Below are positions 34,161 through 42,518 of a stretch of DNA of 64,000 nt, in pieces. The notes beneath the pieces were generated by a model, which had not been told where the DNA came from, did not search any database, and was given only the letters and a program-made list of their open reading frames with translations. Numbering within the stretch: the first letter of the stretch is position 1; each line of letters begins with the position of its first letter. The stretch comes from Nostocoides sp. Soil756 (GTDB taxonomy: Bacteria > Actinomycetota > Actinomycetes > Actinomycetales > Dermatophilaceae). Where the stretch lies: the NCBI RefSeq assembly GCF_001428065.1, contig NZ_LMSE01000001.1, positions 183,931 through 247,930 of the forward strand. The letters run 5' to 3'. The translations under genes were made by a program, and so were the position numbers.

Positions 34161-35150
34161 TCACGACATCGGCGGAGCCTCCGCCTCGACCCTCGGAGCA
34201 CCCATCCGGTTGCTCCGAGGCTTGAGCCGAACCCCCGGCAGCGCGGGCGCCGGGATGCGCGCCACATCACCCTCGTACCCCTCCACGACGCCGAACGGCC
34301 CGGCCGCGCCACCGCCGGCCCCCGACTCCCAGGCCTCCCGCGCCGCCGCGACGTCGTCGTGGGAGCGGCCGATGAAGTTCCACCACATGACGATCTCCTC
34401 GCCGAACGGCTCGCCGCCCAGCACCAGCACCCGGGCGCCCGCATCCCCGGCGGCCAGGACCAGACCGCCCCCGTGCCCGGCCTCGACGACCCCCAGCTCG
34501 GCCACGCCCAGCGACCGCCCCGCGAACGACACCGGCCCCCGGTCGACGAGCACCCCCACCTCGTACCGGTCCGGCACCGGCAGCGCCACGCTCGCCCCCG
34601 CCGCCAGCACCACCTCGACCCCCAGCAGAGCCGTCTCGACGCGCACCGGCGAGGTCGAACCCCACAGCGAGCCCACGAAGACCCGCGCCTCGACCCCGAC
34701 CGCCGGGCGCACGGCATCCGGCACGTGGTGCTCGAACCGCGGCTCCACCCCGGCCGCCGCCGCCGGCAGCACCACCCAGAGCTGCGCCCCGTGGAGCACC
34801 GACGTCGCGGGGGTGGAGACCTCCGAGTGCGAGATGCCGCGCCCGGCCGTCATCAGGTTCACCTCGCCCGGGCGCACCGTGGCCACCGTCCCGAGCGAGT
34901 CGCGGTGCTCGACCTCGCCACTGAACAGCCAGGAGACCGTGGCCAGCCCGCAGTGCGGATGCGGCGCCACGTCCATCCCGCCGCTGGTCGCGACGTCGTC
35001 GGGCCCGTAGTGGTCGGCGAAGCACCAGGCGCCGACGAACGAGCGCTCGCGCGAGGGCAGGGTGCGCCGCACCGTCATCGCCCGTGGACCGCCCAGCGGG
35101 ACCTCGCGGGGGCCGAGCACCAGCACGGACGGGAGCGACGAGGGCGTCAT
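34161..35150 (-). CDS. Pirin family protein, 329 aa
   Basis: Bicupin metalloprotein. The N-terminal cupin has the metal-ligand His/Glu set: GGMDVAPHPHCGLATVSWLFSGEVEHRDS followed by VNLMTAGRGISHSEV. The C-terminal domain begins near GVEARVFVGSLWGS and ends FGEEIVMWWNFIGRSHDDVAAAREAWE. Bacterial pirins vary in role (quercetinase activity and metabolic regulation have been reported); none can be assigned here. It lies 100 bp downstream (in genome direction) of tRNA-Leu and is followed by zwf upstream on the same strand, with a hairpin between. Confidence 0.9.
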   Translation of the reverse strand: MTPSSLPSVLVLGPREVPLGGPRAMTVRRTLPSRERSFVGAWCFADHYGPDDVATSGGMDVAPHPHCGLATVSWLFSGEVEHRDSLGTVATVRPGEVNLMTAGRGISHSEVSTPATSVLHGAQLWVVLPAAAAGVEPRFEHHVPDAVRPAVGVEARVFVGSLWGSTSPVRVETALLGVEVVLAAGASVALPVPDRYEVGVLVDRGPVSFAGRSLGVAELGVVEAGHGGGLVLAAGDAGARVLVLGGEPFGEEIVMWWNFIGRSHDDVAAAREAWESGAGGGAAGPFGVVEGYEGDVARIPAPALPGVRLKPRSNRMGAPRVEAEAPPMS

Positions 35151-35185
35151 GGGCCCACGCTACGCAGCGCCCCTCCATCCCGAAC

Positions 35186-35226
35186 GTGTGTGAAAAGCCT
35201 GGCCCTGGGCGCGCCTCTTCACACAC
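35186..35226. terminator. Hairpin between zwf and the pirin gene
   Basis: gtgtgtgaaaag (35186-35197) and ctcttcacacac (35215-35226) pair with one mismatch around a 17-base loop, in the 116-bp gap after the zwf stop. On the minus strand it could end zwf transcription; the low-GC stem is unusual for this genome. Confidence 0.5.
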
Positions 35227-35266
35227 ATCCGCGGCGGGATGGCCCGGCACCCCCACCCGCGCGGCC

Positions 35267-36655
35267 TCAGGCGTCGGCCGACCAGCCTGCCGGGCCGTCG
35301 GACCCGGCGGCGTACGTCTCCATCGGCACCGAGCCCTTGGCGAAGGCGTTGAGCACCGGCTCGACGATCCGCCAGCACTCCTCGGCCGAGTCGCCGCGCA
35401 CCGACAGCAGCCGCGAGCCGTCGAGGATCTGCCCCAGCACCTCGCCGTAGGGCGGCATCCGCGGCGGGGACAGCGTCGCCGACAGCGTCTTCTGCTCGAG
35501 GTCGAGCGGGTCGCCCTCGGCGTTCATCGTCAGCGTGAGCTCCATCCGGCCCGGCTTGAGCCCGATGACGAGCCGGTCCGGGCCCTGCGTCCCGACGAAC
35601 CCGGTCGGCAGGTGGGCGACGTCGCGGAAGGTCACGATGATCTCCTTGCGCGGCGTCCCCAGCGCCTTCCCGCTGCGCAGCACGAACGGCACGCCCGCCC
35701 AGCGGTTGGTGTCGACGGCCAGGGTGATCTGCGCGAGCGTCTCGGTGTCGCGCGCCGGGTCGACGCCCTGCTCGGCGGTGTAGTCCGGGATCTTCCGGCG
35801 CCCCAGGGTCCCGGCCGTGTACCGCGCCCGCCGCGCCGACGCCGCGACGCTGCGCCCCCAGGGCCGCACCGCCCGCAGCACCTGGCCGCGCTGTTCCTGC
35901 AGCTCGTCGGCGTCGAGGGTCGACACCGACTCCATCGCGAACACGGCCAACACCTGCAGCAGATGGCTCTGCAGCATGTCGCGCAGCGCCCCGGCGGTGT
36001 CGTAGTAGCCCGCGCGGCCCTCGAGCGCGAGGTCCTCGTCATAGACGATCTCGACCCGCTCGATGTGGTCGCGGGTCCAGACGGGCTGCATCAGCCGGTT
36101 CGCGAAGCGCAGCCCGATGAGGTTCAGCACGGTGTTGACCCCGAGGAAGTGGTCGATCCGGAACACCTCGGTCTCGGGGACCACCCGGTGCAGCAGCTCG
36201 TTGAACCGGTGCGCGCTGGCCCGGTCGGTGCCGAACGGCTTCTCGAGCGCCAGCCGGGTGACGCGCGGCAGGTCGACGTCGGCCAGGAGCTCGCAGCACT
36301 TCATCGTCACGGCGGGGGGGAGGGCGAAGAAGACCACCAGCGGCCCGTCGCCGCACGCCGCGATGAGCCCGGCCAGCTGCTCGGCGTCGAGGATGTCGGT
36401 GGCGCGATACTCGGTGCCCTTCACGACCCGGGCAGTCGCGGCCTTCGTCGCCCCGCCGTCGGCGAACGCCCCCTCGACGCGCTGCTCCCACTCGTGGGGG
36501 CTCAGCGTGGCGCGGTCGGCGCCGACCACCCGCACGCGCCGGTCCTTCTCGGTCGTCAGCAGGGACGCGAGCCCGGGCAGCAGCAGCCGCCGGGTGAGGT
36601 CACCGGCCGCGCCGAGGACCAGCAGGGTGACGGGCGGCGGGGTGCGGGGGACCAT
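35267..36655 (-). CDS. zwf: Glucose-6-phosphate 1-dehydrogenase, divergent type, 462 aa
   Basis: Oxidises glucose-6-phosphate with NAD(P)+ to start the pentose phosphate pathway. The N-terminal Rossmann motif reads LLVLGAAGDLTRRLLLPGLA (most have GASGDLA). EKPFGTD (residues 138-144) and the substrate motif RIDHFLG (166-172, usually RIDHYLGK) are present, as is the Zwf C-terminal domain with LAVDTNRWAGVPFVLRSGKAL. The motif's Lys is replaced by Val (FLGVNTV). Stand-alone, without opcA, pgl or tal. It may be a second copy in the genome. Confidence 0.87.
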   Translation of the reverse strand: MVPRTPPPVTLLVLGAAGDLTRRLLLPGLASLLTTEKDRRVRVVGADRATLSPHEWEQRVEGAFADGGATKAATARVVKGTEYRATDILDAEQLAGLIAACGDGPLVVFFALPPAVTMKCCELLADVDLPRVTRLALEKPFGTDRASAHRFNELLHRVVPETEVFRIDHFLGVNTVLNLIGLRFANRLMQPVWTRDHIERVEIVYDEDLALEGRAGYYDTAGALRDMLQSHLLQVLAVFAMESVSTLDADELQEQRGQVLRAVRPWGRSVAASARRARYTAGTLGRRKIPDYTAEQGVDPARDTETLAQITLAVDTNRWAGVPFVLRSGKALGTPRKEIIVTFRDVAHLPTGFVGTQGPDRLVIGLKPGRMELTLTMNAEGDPLDLEQKTLSATLSPPRMPPYGEVLGQILDGSRLLSVRGDSAEECWRIVEPVLNAFAKGSVPMETYAAGSDGPAGWSADA

Positions 36656-36713
36656 CCACCGATCATGGCGGATGTCGCCAGGCGCAGGCCGTGAGCCGCC
36701 CGACGGGCCTCTG

Positions 36714-36795
36714 GACCCCGGTTCGTCAGCCTCACCCCGGTTCCGAACCGGGGGGACCCTGACATTTCGGGGTGACCCCGAAATGCGGAGGTTCC
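36714..36795. repeat. Dispersed double-palindrome repeat, copy 2
   Basis: Matches copy 1 at 2006-2085 from ccccggttcgtcagcctcac onward. The first stem has diverged (right arm changed), while the second palindrome is longer and perfect: atttcggggt / accccgaaat with a one-base centre (36764-36784). It lies in the divergent region between zwf and fhaA, about 110 bp upstream of fhaA, so it may affect the promoter of the cell-wall kinase operon. Confidence 0.85.
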
Positions 36796-36891
36796 GCAGG
36801 GGGTGACCGCACGCCGTCCAGGGACTCCCCAGGTGCGGCAGATAGGCTGACCGGACGCCTGCCGACCCGAACGACCGCGAGGAGGTACGAC

Positions 36892-37728
36892 GTGGGCCTG
36901 CTCGACCGCCTGGAGGCGGGGATCGAGCGCGCCGTGCAGGGCACCTTCGCCAAGCACCTGCGCGCCGCCGTGCACCCCGTCGAGATCGCGAGCAACATCC
37001 GGCGTGCCATGGACGACCGCGCGGTCGCCTCCTCGGGCCGCGCCATCGTGCCCAACCTCTTCGTCGTCGAGCTCAGCCCGGGCGACTTCGACCGCATCTC
37101 GCCGGACATGAAGAACGTCGAGATGGACCTGGTCGCCGCCGCCGAGGAGCACTGCGAGGGCCAGCACTACCAGCCGGCCGGCCCCATCGACATCGTCTTC
37201 GAGGAGCACGACGACCTCGAGACCGGCGTCTTCCGCCTGCGCCCGAGCAAGGCCAGCCGGCCCCGCGCCACCGGGACCACCGGCCAGGAGCGAACCGTCC
37301 GCCCCACCCCGTCCCCCACACCCGCGGCCGCAGCCGGTGCCGCCGCGCCGGCACTCGGCGCCGACGGGCCCACCCGCCCCCACGACGCGCGCGAGGCCGC
37401 GCCGCCCCCGCCCCGCCGGCGGGTCAACCCGGCCGACCGGCCCTGGCTCGACGTCGACGGCGAGCGCTACCCCCTGATGGGCGCGATGACCATTCTCGGC
37501 CGCGACGACAGCGCCGACATCATCCTCGACGACCCGGGCATCTCGCGGCGCCACAGCGAGCTGCGCGTCACCACCGACGGCCCGCACTTCGTCACCACCG
37601 TGCGCGACCTCGGCTCGACCAACGGCACCTTCGTCAACGGCGAGCGCATCACCAGCACCCACATCGAGGACGGCGACCGCATCACCGTCGGGCGCACCTC
37701 CATCACCTTCCGCGCGGGCAGGAAGTGA
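36892..37728 (+). CDS. fhaA: FhaA: DUF3662 and FHA-domain protein, 278 aa
   Basis: Phosphothreonine-binding adaptor in the PknB/PstP cell-wall network; in mycobacteria FhaA binds the phosphorylated MviN pseudokinase domain and restrains peptidoglycan synthesis. The N-terminal DUF3662 domain (LLDRLEAGIERAVQGTFAKHLRAAVHPVEIASNIRRAM) is followed by a Pro/Ala linker and a C-terminal FHA domain (GRDDSADIILDDPGISRRHSEL ... VRDLGSTNGTFVNGERI). GTG 36892 follows GAGGAGG by about 6 bases. First gene of the conserved operon. Confidence 0.93.
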   Translation: MGLLDRLEAGIERAVQGTFAKHLRAAVHPVEIASNIRRAMDDRAVASSGRAIVPNLFVVELSPGDFDRISPDMKNVEMDLVAAAEEHCEGQHYQPAGPIDIVFEEHDDLETGVFRLRPSKASRPRATGTTGQERTVRPTPSPTPAAAAGAAAPALGADGPTRPHDAREAAPPPPRRRVNPADRPWLDVDGERYPLMGAMTILGRDDSADIILDDPGISRRHSELRVTTDGPHFVTTVRDLGSTNGTFVNGERITSTHIEDGDRITVGRTSITFRAGRK

Positions 37729-37735
37729 CCCTCGG

Positions 37736-38254
37736 ATGATGAGCGAGCTCACCCTCACCGTGCTCCGGCTCGGCCTCCTGGTCGTGCTCTGGGGCTTCGT
37801 GTTCGCCGTGGTCGGCGTGCTCCGCGGCGACCTCTACGGCACCCGCGTCAACCGCCGCTCCTCCAACACCCCCGCGCGCGGCACCCCCGCGCTCCCGGCC
37901 GGCGGGGCACGCCGCGGGCGCACCGGTCGCCCGCCGAAGCAGCCGCGCACCGCTCGGAAGAACCCCACCCGCCTGGTCGTCACCGCCGGGCCGCTGGCCG
38001 GCACCACGCTGCCCCTGCGCCCGGCCGGCACCCTCATCGGCCGCAGCCCCGAGTGCGCGCTCGTCCTCGACGACGACTACGCCTCGGGCCGGCACTGCCG
38101 CGTCTTCGAGGGCGAGAACGGCACCTGGATGGTCGAGGACCTGCGCTCCACCAACGGCACCTACCTCGGGGCCACGCGCCTGACCGAGCCGCGCGAGGTC
38201 GCTGCCGGCAGCGTGCTGAGGATCGGGCAGACGATGCTCGAGCTCCAGAGGTAG
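37736..38254 (+). CDS. fhaB: FhaB (FipA-interacting type): membrane-anchored FHA protein, 172 aa
   Basis: One N-terminal membrane helix (LTVLRLGLLVVLWGFVFAVVGVLRGDLYG), a basic Arg-rich linker, and a C-terminal FHA domain (IGRSPECALVLDDDYASGRHCRVF ... VEDLRSTNGTYLG). Binds phosphothreonine on cell-division or wall proteins. Start is at an ATGATG pair; the second ATG is equally possible. Seven bases after the fhaA stop. Confidence 0.92.
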   Translation: MMSELTLTVLRLGLLVVLWGFVFAVVGVLRGDLYGTRVNRRSSNTPARGTPALPAGGARRGRTGRPPKQPRTARKNPTRLVVTAGPLAGTTLPLRPAGTLIGRSPECALVLDDDYASGRHCRVFEGENGTWMVEDLRSTNGTYLGATRLTEPREVAAGSVLRIGQTMLELQR

Positions 38255-38257
38255 CCG

Positions 38258-39676
38258 ATGCCCTTCGCCTTCCACTACGCGGCGCGCTCCGACGTCGGCA
38301 TGGTCCGGTCCAACAACGAGGACTCGGGCTACGCGGGCCCTCATCTGCTCGCCATGGCCGACGGCATGGGCGGGCACGCGGGCGGCGACGTCGCGAGCTC
38401 CACCGTGATCGCCGCGCTCGTCGAGCTCGACGGGGAGTCGCTGTCCGGGCGGGATGCGAGCACCGCGCTGCTCGAGCGGATCCGGCGCGCCAACGCCGAG
38501 ATCGGGCAGCGCATCCACGACGAGCCGGCCCTCGACGGCATGGGCACGACCCTCATCGCGATGCTGCGCACCGGCGAGACCATCACCCTGGCGCACATCG
38601 GCGACTCGCGCGCCTTCCTGGTGCGCGACGGCCAGGTCAGCCAGGTGACCAAGGACCACTCGTTCGTGCAGAACCTCGTCGACGAGGGCCGCATCACCGC
38701 CGACGAGGCCAAGACCCACCCGCAGCGCTCGCTGGTCACCCGCGTCCTCACCGGCGCCGACGACGACGAGCCCGACCTCGTCGTGCGCCAGGGGAGGGCC
38801 GGCGACCGCTACCTCATCGCGTCCGACGGGCTCACCGACTACGTGGCGCGCGAGACGGTCGACGAGGTGCTGGTGCAGACCGCCGACCCCGCCGAGTGCG
38901 CCGAGCGCCTCGTGGCCCTGGCCCTGCGCGCGGGCGCCCCCGACAACGTCACCGTCGTCGTCGGCGACCTCGTCGACATGGCGCGCTCGGCCGCGCCCCC
39001 CACCCAGCCCCAGGTCGTGGGGGCGGCCGCGGCCCAGCGCCGCGGCACCCGCCCCATCCCCACCACCCCCGCCGCCAAGGCCGCCGCTCTCACCGCCGCC
39101 GCCACCGGGGACGACGGCGACGACACCGACGACGCCGTGGCCCTGGCCGAGGAGGGCCCGCGCAGCCGCCGGGCCACGCTGCTGCGGGTCGCTGCCGCCC
39201 TCGTCGTCACCGCCGTCGTGCTGGCCGGGGGCTCGTACGCCGCCTACGCCTGGACCCAGCAGCAGTACTACCTCGGCGCCCGGGACGGCGTGGTCACCGT
39301 CTACCGGGGGGTCGACCAGACCCTCGGCTGGCTGTCGCTCAGCTCCCCCGAGTACGCCACCACGATCGCCGTCGACGACCTGCCGCCCTCGTACCAGCAG
39401 AGCATCGAGAGCGGCATCGAGGTCGCCGACCGGGCCGACGCCGACAGCCGCGTCGACGAGCTGCGGGTGCAGGCCGCTGCCTGCCGCTACGCGCGCAGCC
39501 AGGGCGACCCCTGCCGCACGGTGGCCCCCACCTGGGTCGAGCCCACGCCCACGCCCACGCCGACCCCGACCGGCTCCCCCAGCCCCACCCCCACGGGCTC
39601 CGGGCTGCCCACCCCCACCGCCTCGGCCACGCTCCCCAAGAACGTGACGACGCCGACCCTCCCCCCGCCGTCATGA
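38258..39676 (+). CDS. pstP: PstP: PP2C-family Ser/Thr protein phosphatase, 472 aa
   Basis: Dephosphorylates PknB and its targets at the membrane. The PP2C domain shows metal-binding Asp residues in SDVGMVRSNNEDSGY, MADGMGGHAGGD, LIASDGLTDYV and GAPDNVTVVV. A linker and one membrane helix (LLRVAAALVVTAVVLAGGSYAAYAW, about residue 310) follow. The extracellular part is about 135 residues, ending in a Pro/Thr-rich tail with repeated PTPTPT blocks. The stop overlaps the rodA start (ATGA). Confidence 0.94.
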   Translation: MPFAFHYAARSDVGMVRSNNEDSGYAGPHLLAMADGMGGHAGGDVASSTVIAALVELDGESLSGRDASTALLERIRRANAEIGQRIHDEPALDGMGTTLIAMLRTGETITLAHIGDSRAFLVRDGQVSQVTKDHSFVQNLVDEGRITADEAKTHPQRSLVTRVLTGADDDEPDLVVRQGRAGDRYLIASDGLTDYVARETVDEVLVQTADPAECAERLVALALRAGAPDNVTVVVGDLVDMARSAAPPTQPQVVGAAAAQRRGTRPIPTTPAAKAAALTAAATGDDGDDTDDAVALAEEGPRSRRATLLRVAAALVVTAVVLAGGSYAAYAWTQQQYYLGARDGVVTVYRGVDQTLGWLSLSSPEYATTIAVDDLPPSYQQSIESGIEVADRADADSRVDELRVQAAACRYARSQGDPCRTVAPTWVEPTPTPTPTPTGSPSPTPTGSGLPTPTASATLPKNVTTPTLPPPS

Positions 39677-41055
39677 GCATCATCTCGTCGGTGGCTCCGC
39701 GCAGCGGCCGCACCACCGAGCTCATCCTGCTGCTGGGCGCCGTGGGCATCGTCGGGCTGGCCTACGTCAACCTCGGCCTGGCCACGTCCGGGACCCTGCC
39801 GCCCGGCCTGGTCGCGGTCGGCGTGGGCTATCTCGCCGTCAGCCTCGCGTTCCACGTCGTGCTCCGCTGGAAGGCGAAGTACGCCGACCCGCTGATCCTG
39901 CCCATCGTCACCCTCCTCAACGGCCTCGGCCTGGTGATGATCCACCGGGTCGACATCGCCCGCGGCCGCGAGATCGCCGACGGGGTGGCCCTGCGCCAGC
40001 TGATGTGGAGCGCGCTGGCCGTCGCCATCGCCACCGCCGTCCTCTTCGCGCTGCGCGACCACCGGCTGCTGCGCCGCTACACCTGGATCGCGGGGGTGGC
40101 CGGGTTCGCCCTTTTGCTGCTGCCGCTGATGCCCATCATCGGCAACTCCGAGTACGGCTCGCGCATCTGGATCCGGCTGGGGCCGTTGTCGTTCCAGCCC
40201 GGTGAGGTCGCCAAGCTGCTGCTGGCCGCCTTCTTCGCGGGCTACCTCGTGCAGACCCGTGACGCCCTCTCCCTGGCCGGCCGCCGGATCCTCGGGCTGA
40301 CCCTGCCGCGAGCGCGCGACCTGGGCCCCATCCTCATCGCCTGGCTCGCGAGCCTGAGCGTGCTGGTGTTCGAGCGCGACCTCGGCTCGTCGCTGCTGTT
40401 CTTCGGCCTCTTCGTCGCGATGCTCTACGTCGCCACCGAGCGCGTCTCGTGGATCGCCATCGGGATGGGCCTGTTCGTGGCCGGTGCCTACCTCGCCTAC
40501 CTGACCTTCGGGCACGTGCAGACGCGCGTGCTGCTGTGGCTGCACACCTTCAGCCCCGAGGCGCTGCAGACCTCCGACCAGCTGGCCAAGGGCCTGATGG
40601 GGATGGCGGCCGGCGGGATGATCGGCACCGGGATCGGCCGCGGCCGCCCCGACCTGACCTACCTGGCCGAGTCCGACTTCATCGTGCCGAGCTTCGGTGA
40701 GGAGCTGGGGATGATCGGGCTCTTCGCCATCCTCGCGCTCTACGCCCTGCTCGTCGAGCGCGGCCTGCGCACCTCGCTCGGCACCCGCGACGGCTTCGGC
40801 AAGCTGCTCGCGGCCGGGCTTTCGTTCTCGATGGCGCTGCAGTGCTTCGTCGTCGTCGGGGGCGTCACCCGGGTCATCCCGCTCACCGGGCTGACGATGC
40901 CGTTCATGTCGGCCGGCGGCTCGTCGCTGCTGGCGAACTGGACCCTGGTCGCCATCCTGCTGCGGATCTCCGACCACGCGCGCCGGCCCGTCCCCGACGC
41001 CCAGGAGACCAGCGCCGTCGGGGCGGCGCACACCCAGGTGGTGAGGCTGCCGTGA
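39673..41055 (+). CDS. rodA: RodA/FtsW-family SEDS peptidoglycan glycosyltransferase, 460 aa
   Basis: Polymerises lipid II in the elongation machinery, working with the class B PBP encoded next. About ten membrane helices are present, with SEDS signatures: IIGNSEYGSRIWIRLGPLSFQPGEVAKLLLAAFFAGYL, VLVFERDLGSSLLFFGLFVAMLYVAT, GRPDLTYLAESDFIVPSFGEELG and GVTRVIPLTGLTMPFMSAGGSSLLANW. The Asp needed for catalysis lies in ERDLGSS. The ATG overlaps the pstP stop. Confidence 0.94.
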   Translation: MSIISSVAPRSGRTTELILLLGAVGIVGLAYVNLGLATSGTLPPGLVAVGVGYLAVSLAFHVVLRWKAKYADPLILPIVTLLNGLGLVMIHRVDIARGREIADGVALRQLMWSALAVAIATAVLFALRDHRLLRRYTWIAGVAGFALLLLPLMPIIGNSEYGSRIWIRLGPLSFQPGEVAKLLLAAFFAGYLVQTRDALSLAGRRILGLTLPRARDLGPILIAWLASLSVLVFERDLGSSLLFFGLFVAMLYVATERVSWIAIGMGLFVAGAYLAYLTFGHVQTRVLLWLHTFSPEALQTSDQLAKGLMGMAAGGMIGTGIGRGRPDLTYLAESDFIVPSFGEELGMIGLFAILALYALLVERGLRTSLGTRDGFGKLLAAGLSFSMALQCFVVVGGVTRVIPLTGLTMPFMSAGGSSLLANWTLVAILLRISDHARRPVPDAQETSAVGAAHTQVVRLP

Positions 41056-42506
41056 ACGCGCCCGTCCGCCGGCTCTCCCTCCTCGTGGGGGCCCTCTTCG
41101 CGGCCCTCCTGGTGTCGACCACCCTCATCCAGTACGTCTTCGCGGCCGACCTCAACGCGCGCCCCGACAACCGCCGCACCCTGCTCGCCACCTACGCCCG
41201 CGAGCGCGGCGAGATCCTGGTCGGGCAGACGCCGGTGGCGAAGTCGGTGCCCACCGACGACGAGTTCAAGTACCTGCGGGTCTACGACAAGGGCCCGCTG
41301 TACGCGCACGTCACCGGTTTCTACTCGTTCTACGGGGCCGTCGGCGGGCTCGAGCAGGCCGAGGACGCGCTGCTGTCCGGGGCCAGTGACAAGCTCTTCT
41401 ACCGGCGCGTGTCCGACCTGTTCACCGGCCGCCGCCCGCAGGGCGCGACCATCGAGACCACCCTCGACGCCGCCGTGCAGAAGGCCGCCTCCGACGGCCT
41501 CGGCGACCGGCCCGGCGCCGCCGTCGCGATCGACCCCACGACGGGCGCGATCCTGGCGATGGTCAGCCACCCCACGTTCGACCCCAACCTCGTCGCCGGC
41601 CACAACCTCGCGACCGTCGACAAGAACTACCAGGCCCTCACCAAGGACCCGAGCCGCCCGCTGGTCAACCGGGCCATCGGCGGCGACCTCTACCCGCCGG
41701 GCTCGGCGTTCAAGGTCGTCACGGCGGCGGCGGCCCTGTCCTCGGGGTCCTTCACCCCCGAGTCCGAGCTGCCCGGCGGCGCCGAGCTCGACCTGCCGCT
41801 CACCGACACCCCGCTGCCCAACCACGACAACCAGCCGTGCAGCCCCAGCGGCACCGTCACCCTGAAGCAGGCCCTCGTGGTCTCGTGCAACCCGGCCTTC
41901 GGTGAGGTGGGGCTGAAGATCGGCGCCGACGCGCTGCGCGAGCAGGCCGCCAAGTTCGGCTTCGGCGACACGCTGAACATCCCGATGCGGGTCACGCCCA
42001 GCTCGGTCCCGGCCGAGCTCAACGCCCCCCAGCTGGCGCAGTCGGCCATCGGGCAGTACGACGTGCGGGTCACCCCGCTGCAGATGGCGATGGTCGCCGC
42101 GGGCGTCGCCAACAAGGGGGTGGTGATGAAGCCCTACCTGGTGCAGTCGGTCATCGGCTCCGACCTGTCGGTCATCGAGACGGCCGAGCCGACCGAGCTC
42201 TCCCAGGCGGTGACGCCGGAGGTGGCCGCCCAGCTCACCGACATGATGGTGGCCACGGTCGAGAAGGGCACCGGCACCCGGGCGCAGATCGACGGGGTCA
42301 AGGTCGCCGGCAAGACCGGGACCGCCGAGCACGGCGCCGGCCGCAAGGCCCACGCGTGGTTCATCGCGTTCGCGCCGGCCGAGAACCCCAGCATCGCGGT
42401 GGCGGTCATCGTCGAGGACGCCGCGGCGGCCGGGAGCGAGACCGGTGGCGGGGCGGTCGCGGCGCCGATCGCCCGTTCGATGATCGAAGCGCGGTTGAAC
42501 CGATGA
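41052..42506 (+). CDS. pbpA: PbpA: class B penicillin-binding protein (D,D-transpeptidase), 484 aa
   Basis: Septal/elongation transpeptidase that cross-links peptidoglycan. One N-terminal signal anchor (LSLLVGALFAALLVSTTLIQYVF), the PBP dimerisation-like domain, then the transpeptidase motifs: SxxK in LYPPGSAFKVVTAAAAL, SxN in VVSCNPAFGEVG and KTG in VAGKTGTAEHG. GTG 41052 overlaps the rodA stop (GTGA). Sensor kinase PknB follows, 12 bases away. Confidence 0.94.
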   Translation: MNAPVRRLSLLVGALFAALLVSTTLIQYVFAADLNARPDNRRTLLATYARERGEILVGQTPVAKSVPTDDEFKYLRVYDKGPLYAHVTGFYSFYGAVGGLEQAEDALLSGASDKLFYRRVSDLFTGRRPQGATIETTLDAAVQKAASDGLGDRPGAAVAIDPTTGAILAMVSHPTFDPNLVAGHNLATVDKNYQALTKDPSRPLVNRAIGGDLYPPGSAFKVVTAAAALSSGSFTPESELPGGAELDLPLTDTPLPNHDNQPCSPSGTVTLKQALVVSCNPAFGEVGLKIGADALREQAAKFGFGDTLNIPMRVTPSSVPAELNAPQLAQSAIGQYDVRVTPLQMAMVAAGVANKGVVMKPYLVQSVIGSDLSVIETAEPTELSQAVTPEVAAQLTDMMVATVEKGTGTRAQIDGVKVAGKTGTAEHGAGRKAHAWFIAFAPAENPSIAVAVIVEDAAAAGSETGGGAVAAPIARSMIEARLNR

Positions 42507-42518
42507 GGAGTGCACGAC

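Noticed and set aside
38053..39672. Upstream extension of the rodA frame over fhaB and pstP
   Set aside because: The part before 39673 is Arg-rich shadow sequence; RodA starts at the ATGA overlap with pstP.
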